Below, piece by piece: positions 62,363 through 64,000 of a DNA stretch of 64,000 nt. The number at the start of each line of letters is the position of its first letter. Positions within the stretch are counted from its first letter, which is position 1. The notes under the pieces are model-generated. The model was not told the DNA's origin and did no database searches. It saw only the letters and a program-made list of their open reading frames with translations. The stretch is from Cohaesibacter intestini (lineage in GTDB: Bacteria; Pseudomonadota; Alphaproteobacteria; Rhizobiales; Cohaesibacteraceae). A program made the position numbers and the translations under genes. The stretch covers positions 310,001 to 374,000 of the forward strand of contig NZ_QODK01000001.1 of assembly GCF_003324485.1 (NCBI RefSeq), in the 5' to 3' direction.

Positions 62363-63670
62363 TTATTTCTGGGTCTTGGAGAAGCGATCAAGAAGGCCGT
62401 TGCCTTCTTTCTCGATGGCAGCCAGAGCGCTGTCGATGTCGGTTTCACCATTCAGGAAGCGGGTGAATTCACGGTTTTCGACGTCGCGGATCTGAACATA
62501 GAAGCCCATGCGGTAACCGCGGGTATTCTCGCCGGACTGCAGGGAGAGCTGCTTGATGCCAACTTCGGCAGCTGGGAAGCGGTCATAGTGACCGTCTTTT
62601 TTGGCCAGTTCGTAAGCCGCCGTGGTGATCGGCACATAGCCGGTCTGCTGGTGCCAGAAATACTGGATTTCAGGGGAGGTCAGGAACTGGAAGAAAGCAG
62701 CGGTTGCCTGATTTTCTTCAGCAGGCTTGCCGGACATGGCAAACAGGGACGCGCCACCGATGAAGGTCTGATAGCCTTCTTTGGTGATGGCTTCCCAGTA
62801 AGGCAGGTTGGTCGCAGACCATTTGAATGGCAGGTTCTTTTTCAACAGGCCACCGAAGGACCCCGAAGAGCCAATCCAGAGGGCAACATTGCCATCTTCG
62901 AATTGAGACTGATTGTCACCCCAAGAGGTGCCATAGAAACCGAAATATCCCTGATCCAGCCATTTCTTGACAGCGGTCCAGTGCATTTTCTGCTCTTTGG
63001 AATTGATCAGAATCTTGGTGCCTTTGGCGCCAGCATAGCCATTGTTGTTGGTGGCGAATGGCAGATTGTGGCGCGAGAAGAAGTTCTCGACAAATTCCCA
63101 CGGCAGGTGAGACTGAGCGAAAGGAACGTAACCAGCATCTTTCAGGGCTGGAGCGGTTACTTTTTCAAACTCTTCGTAGGTTTTTGGGGCTTCAACGCCA
63201 GCTTTTTTCAAAGCATCTTCGTTGTAATACATGATTGGCGAAGAGGAGTTGAACGGCATGCCGATCATCTTGCCATCATTGTCCGCATAGAAGTAACGCA
63301 CACCGGAAATGTAGTTTTCGATGTTGAAGTCTACACCATTGTCAACCAGCAGATCCTGCACGGGAACGGTTGCGCCTTTGGCGCCGATGATGGTTGCGGA
63401 GCCAGCATCAAAAACCTGCATGATGTTTGGCTGTTCGCCAGCGCGGAAGGCGGCGATGCCAGCGGTCAGGGTGTCTTCATAGCCGCCCTTGAAGACCGGG
63501 GTGATCTTGTAGTCGCTCTGAGAGGCATTGAATTTCTCAGCAATCGCATTGACGGTTTCGCCGAGCTGGCCGCCCATTGCATGCCACCAGGTGATTTCGG
63601 TTTGCGCCTGAGCGACGCCAGACATCAGGCTCAGCGCGACGCTGGCTGCTGCGATTTTCAAGAGTTTCAT
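62363..63670 (-). CDS. ugpB: sn-glycerol-3-phosphate-binding periplasmic protein
   Basis: A 435-residue periplasmic binding protein with a signal peptide ending in GVAQAQ. TEITWWHAMGGQLGE and FNSSSPIMYYNEDALKKAG are highly typical of UgpB, which binds glycerol-3-phosphate and glycerophosphodiesters. ATG 63670 follows GGAGC at a proper distance. It is the first gene of ugpBAEC. Confidence 0.94.
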   Translation of the reverse strand: MKLLKIAAASVALSLMSGVAQAQTEITWWHAMGGQLGETVNAIAEKFNASQSDYKITPVFKGGYEDTLTAGIAAFRAGEQPNIMQVFDAGSATIIGAKGATVPVQDLLVDNGVDFNIENYISGVRYFYADNDGKMIGMPFNSSSPIMYYNEDALKKAGVEAPKTYEEFEKVTAPALKDAGYVPFAQSHLPWEFVENFFSRHNLPFATNNNGYAGAKGTKILINSKEQKMHWTAVKKWLDQGYFGFYGTSWGDNQSQFEDGNVALWIGSSGSFGGLLKKNLPFKWSATNLPYWEAITKEGYQTFIGGASLFAMSGKPAEENQATAAFFQFLTSPEIQYFWHQQTGYVPITTAAYELAKKDGHYDRFPAAEVGIKQLSLQSGENTRGYRMGFYVQIRDVENREFTRFLNGETDIDSALAAIEKEGNGLLDRFSKTQK

Positions 63671-64000
63671 TGTTTGCTCCAAACAAATGTGCCTTACGGC
63701 TTGCATAAACATCACCGACATGCAGCTGCAGGTCGGATTTCAAAACCAATTCGGGTCACGACCCGATCTGTCGTCAGGCAGCCGTAAATCCTTGACCGGA
63801 CAGGAAGCATTCCCTCCATGCTCCAGCCCGGCTCTGGTCGCGTCCTCATCGCGATTCTGAACTGACAATCCAGCCCAGCACCCCTGCCCGGCATCCTAGC
63901 CAAGGCACTTGATGAGGGATGAGACCAAATGAGATATTGCGTCCATCCTGCACACGTGTTCACATAGAGACCGAGTGTTACAGCGATGTGACGCATTGGT
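63671..64000. promoter_or_regulatory. 330-base region upstream of ugpB
   Basis: No convincing gene is seen to the window end. It should hold the ugp promoter. A weak PHO-box-like pair (GCGTCAC and CTGTAAC, minus strand, 63977-63994) matches 9 of 14 positions of the E. coli consensus, and CTGTCGT occurs at 63768 on the plus strand. Neither is convincing on its own. Confidence 0.35.

Noticed and set aside
63977-63994. PHO box upstream of ugpB
   Set aside because: Only 9 of 14 consensus positions match and it lies about 300 bases from the gene, so I did not list it as a site of its own.
63712-63996. 94-codon minus-strand open frame upstream of ugpB
   Set aside because: No family-like features; more likely promoter DNA. 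It ends near the window edge, so evidence is limited.

Overview
The window looks like a chromosomal segment of a marine-type alphaproteobacterium of moderately high GC, most likely order Hyphomicrobiales (Cohaesibacter/Stappia/Breoghania-like). This is inferred from gene style, the TamAB pair, the CbbR/OxyR-type regulators and FNR/FixK-type sites; no 16S rRNA or tRNA gene is present to confirm it. I see no insertion sequence, phage gene, CRISPR array or clear pseudogene. Nearly all of the window is packed into operons.

Layout. 0-3.6 kb: a Calvin-cycle-like fragment (gph, cbbY-like, fbp, all minus) with a divergent CbbR-type LysR regulator. 3.8-9.9 kb: tamA-tamB, the outer-membrane assembly pair. 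9.9-13.2 kb: a membrane GGDEF-EAL protein followed by a periplasmic solute-binding protein (minus). 13.3-36.7 kb: a redox island. It holds (a) a 1668-residue NifJ-type pyruvate:ferredoxin oxidoreductase overlapping a single-chain NfnB-NfnA fusion (minus), (b) a DUF2946-like protein, cytochrome bd oxidase cydABX and its assembly exporter cydDC (plus), and (c) an operon of separate nfnA, nfnB, korA and korB plus a 736-residue protein that resembles the C-terminal part of the NifJ protein (plus). FNR/FixK-like sites (TTGA-N6-TCAA) lie upstream of (a)/(b) and upstream of (c).

36.7-44.4 kb: a LacI-regulated operon with a polyamine-type ABC importer, a nucleoside hydrolase and an adenine deaminase, probably for purine nucleoside uptake and salvage. 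44.8-48.5 kb: a biotin-dependent, sodium-pumping acyl-CoA (methylmalonyl-CoA type) decarboxylase, mmdADCB, with codon use visibly unlike its neighbours. 48.6-53.4 kb: katG and divergent oxyR, a thioredoxin-like protein and a VIT1/CCC1 metal transporter, an oxidative-stress group. 53.5-58.2 kb: thiamine salvage genes thiMED-YZX under a TPP riboswitch (minus). 58.4-63.7 kb: ugpBAEC, the glycerol-3-phosphate importer, ending with an endonuclease/exonuclease/phosphatase-family gene where ugpQ is often found (minus).

Together the genes suggest a metabolically flexible, facultatively anaerobic or microaerobic organism: low-potential 2-oxoacid oxidation linked to Nfn-type NAD(P)H/ferredoxin exchange, a high-affinity bd oxidase, and a decarboxylation-driven sodium pump. 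The most novel-looking item is the doubled oxidoreductase/Nfn module, above all the 736-residue protein with an apparently degenerate thiamine-binding domain and a four-cysteine tail shared with the long NifJ protein.
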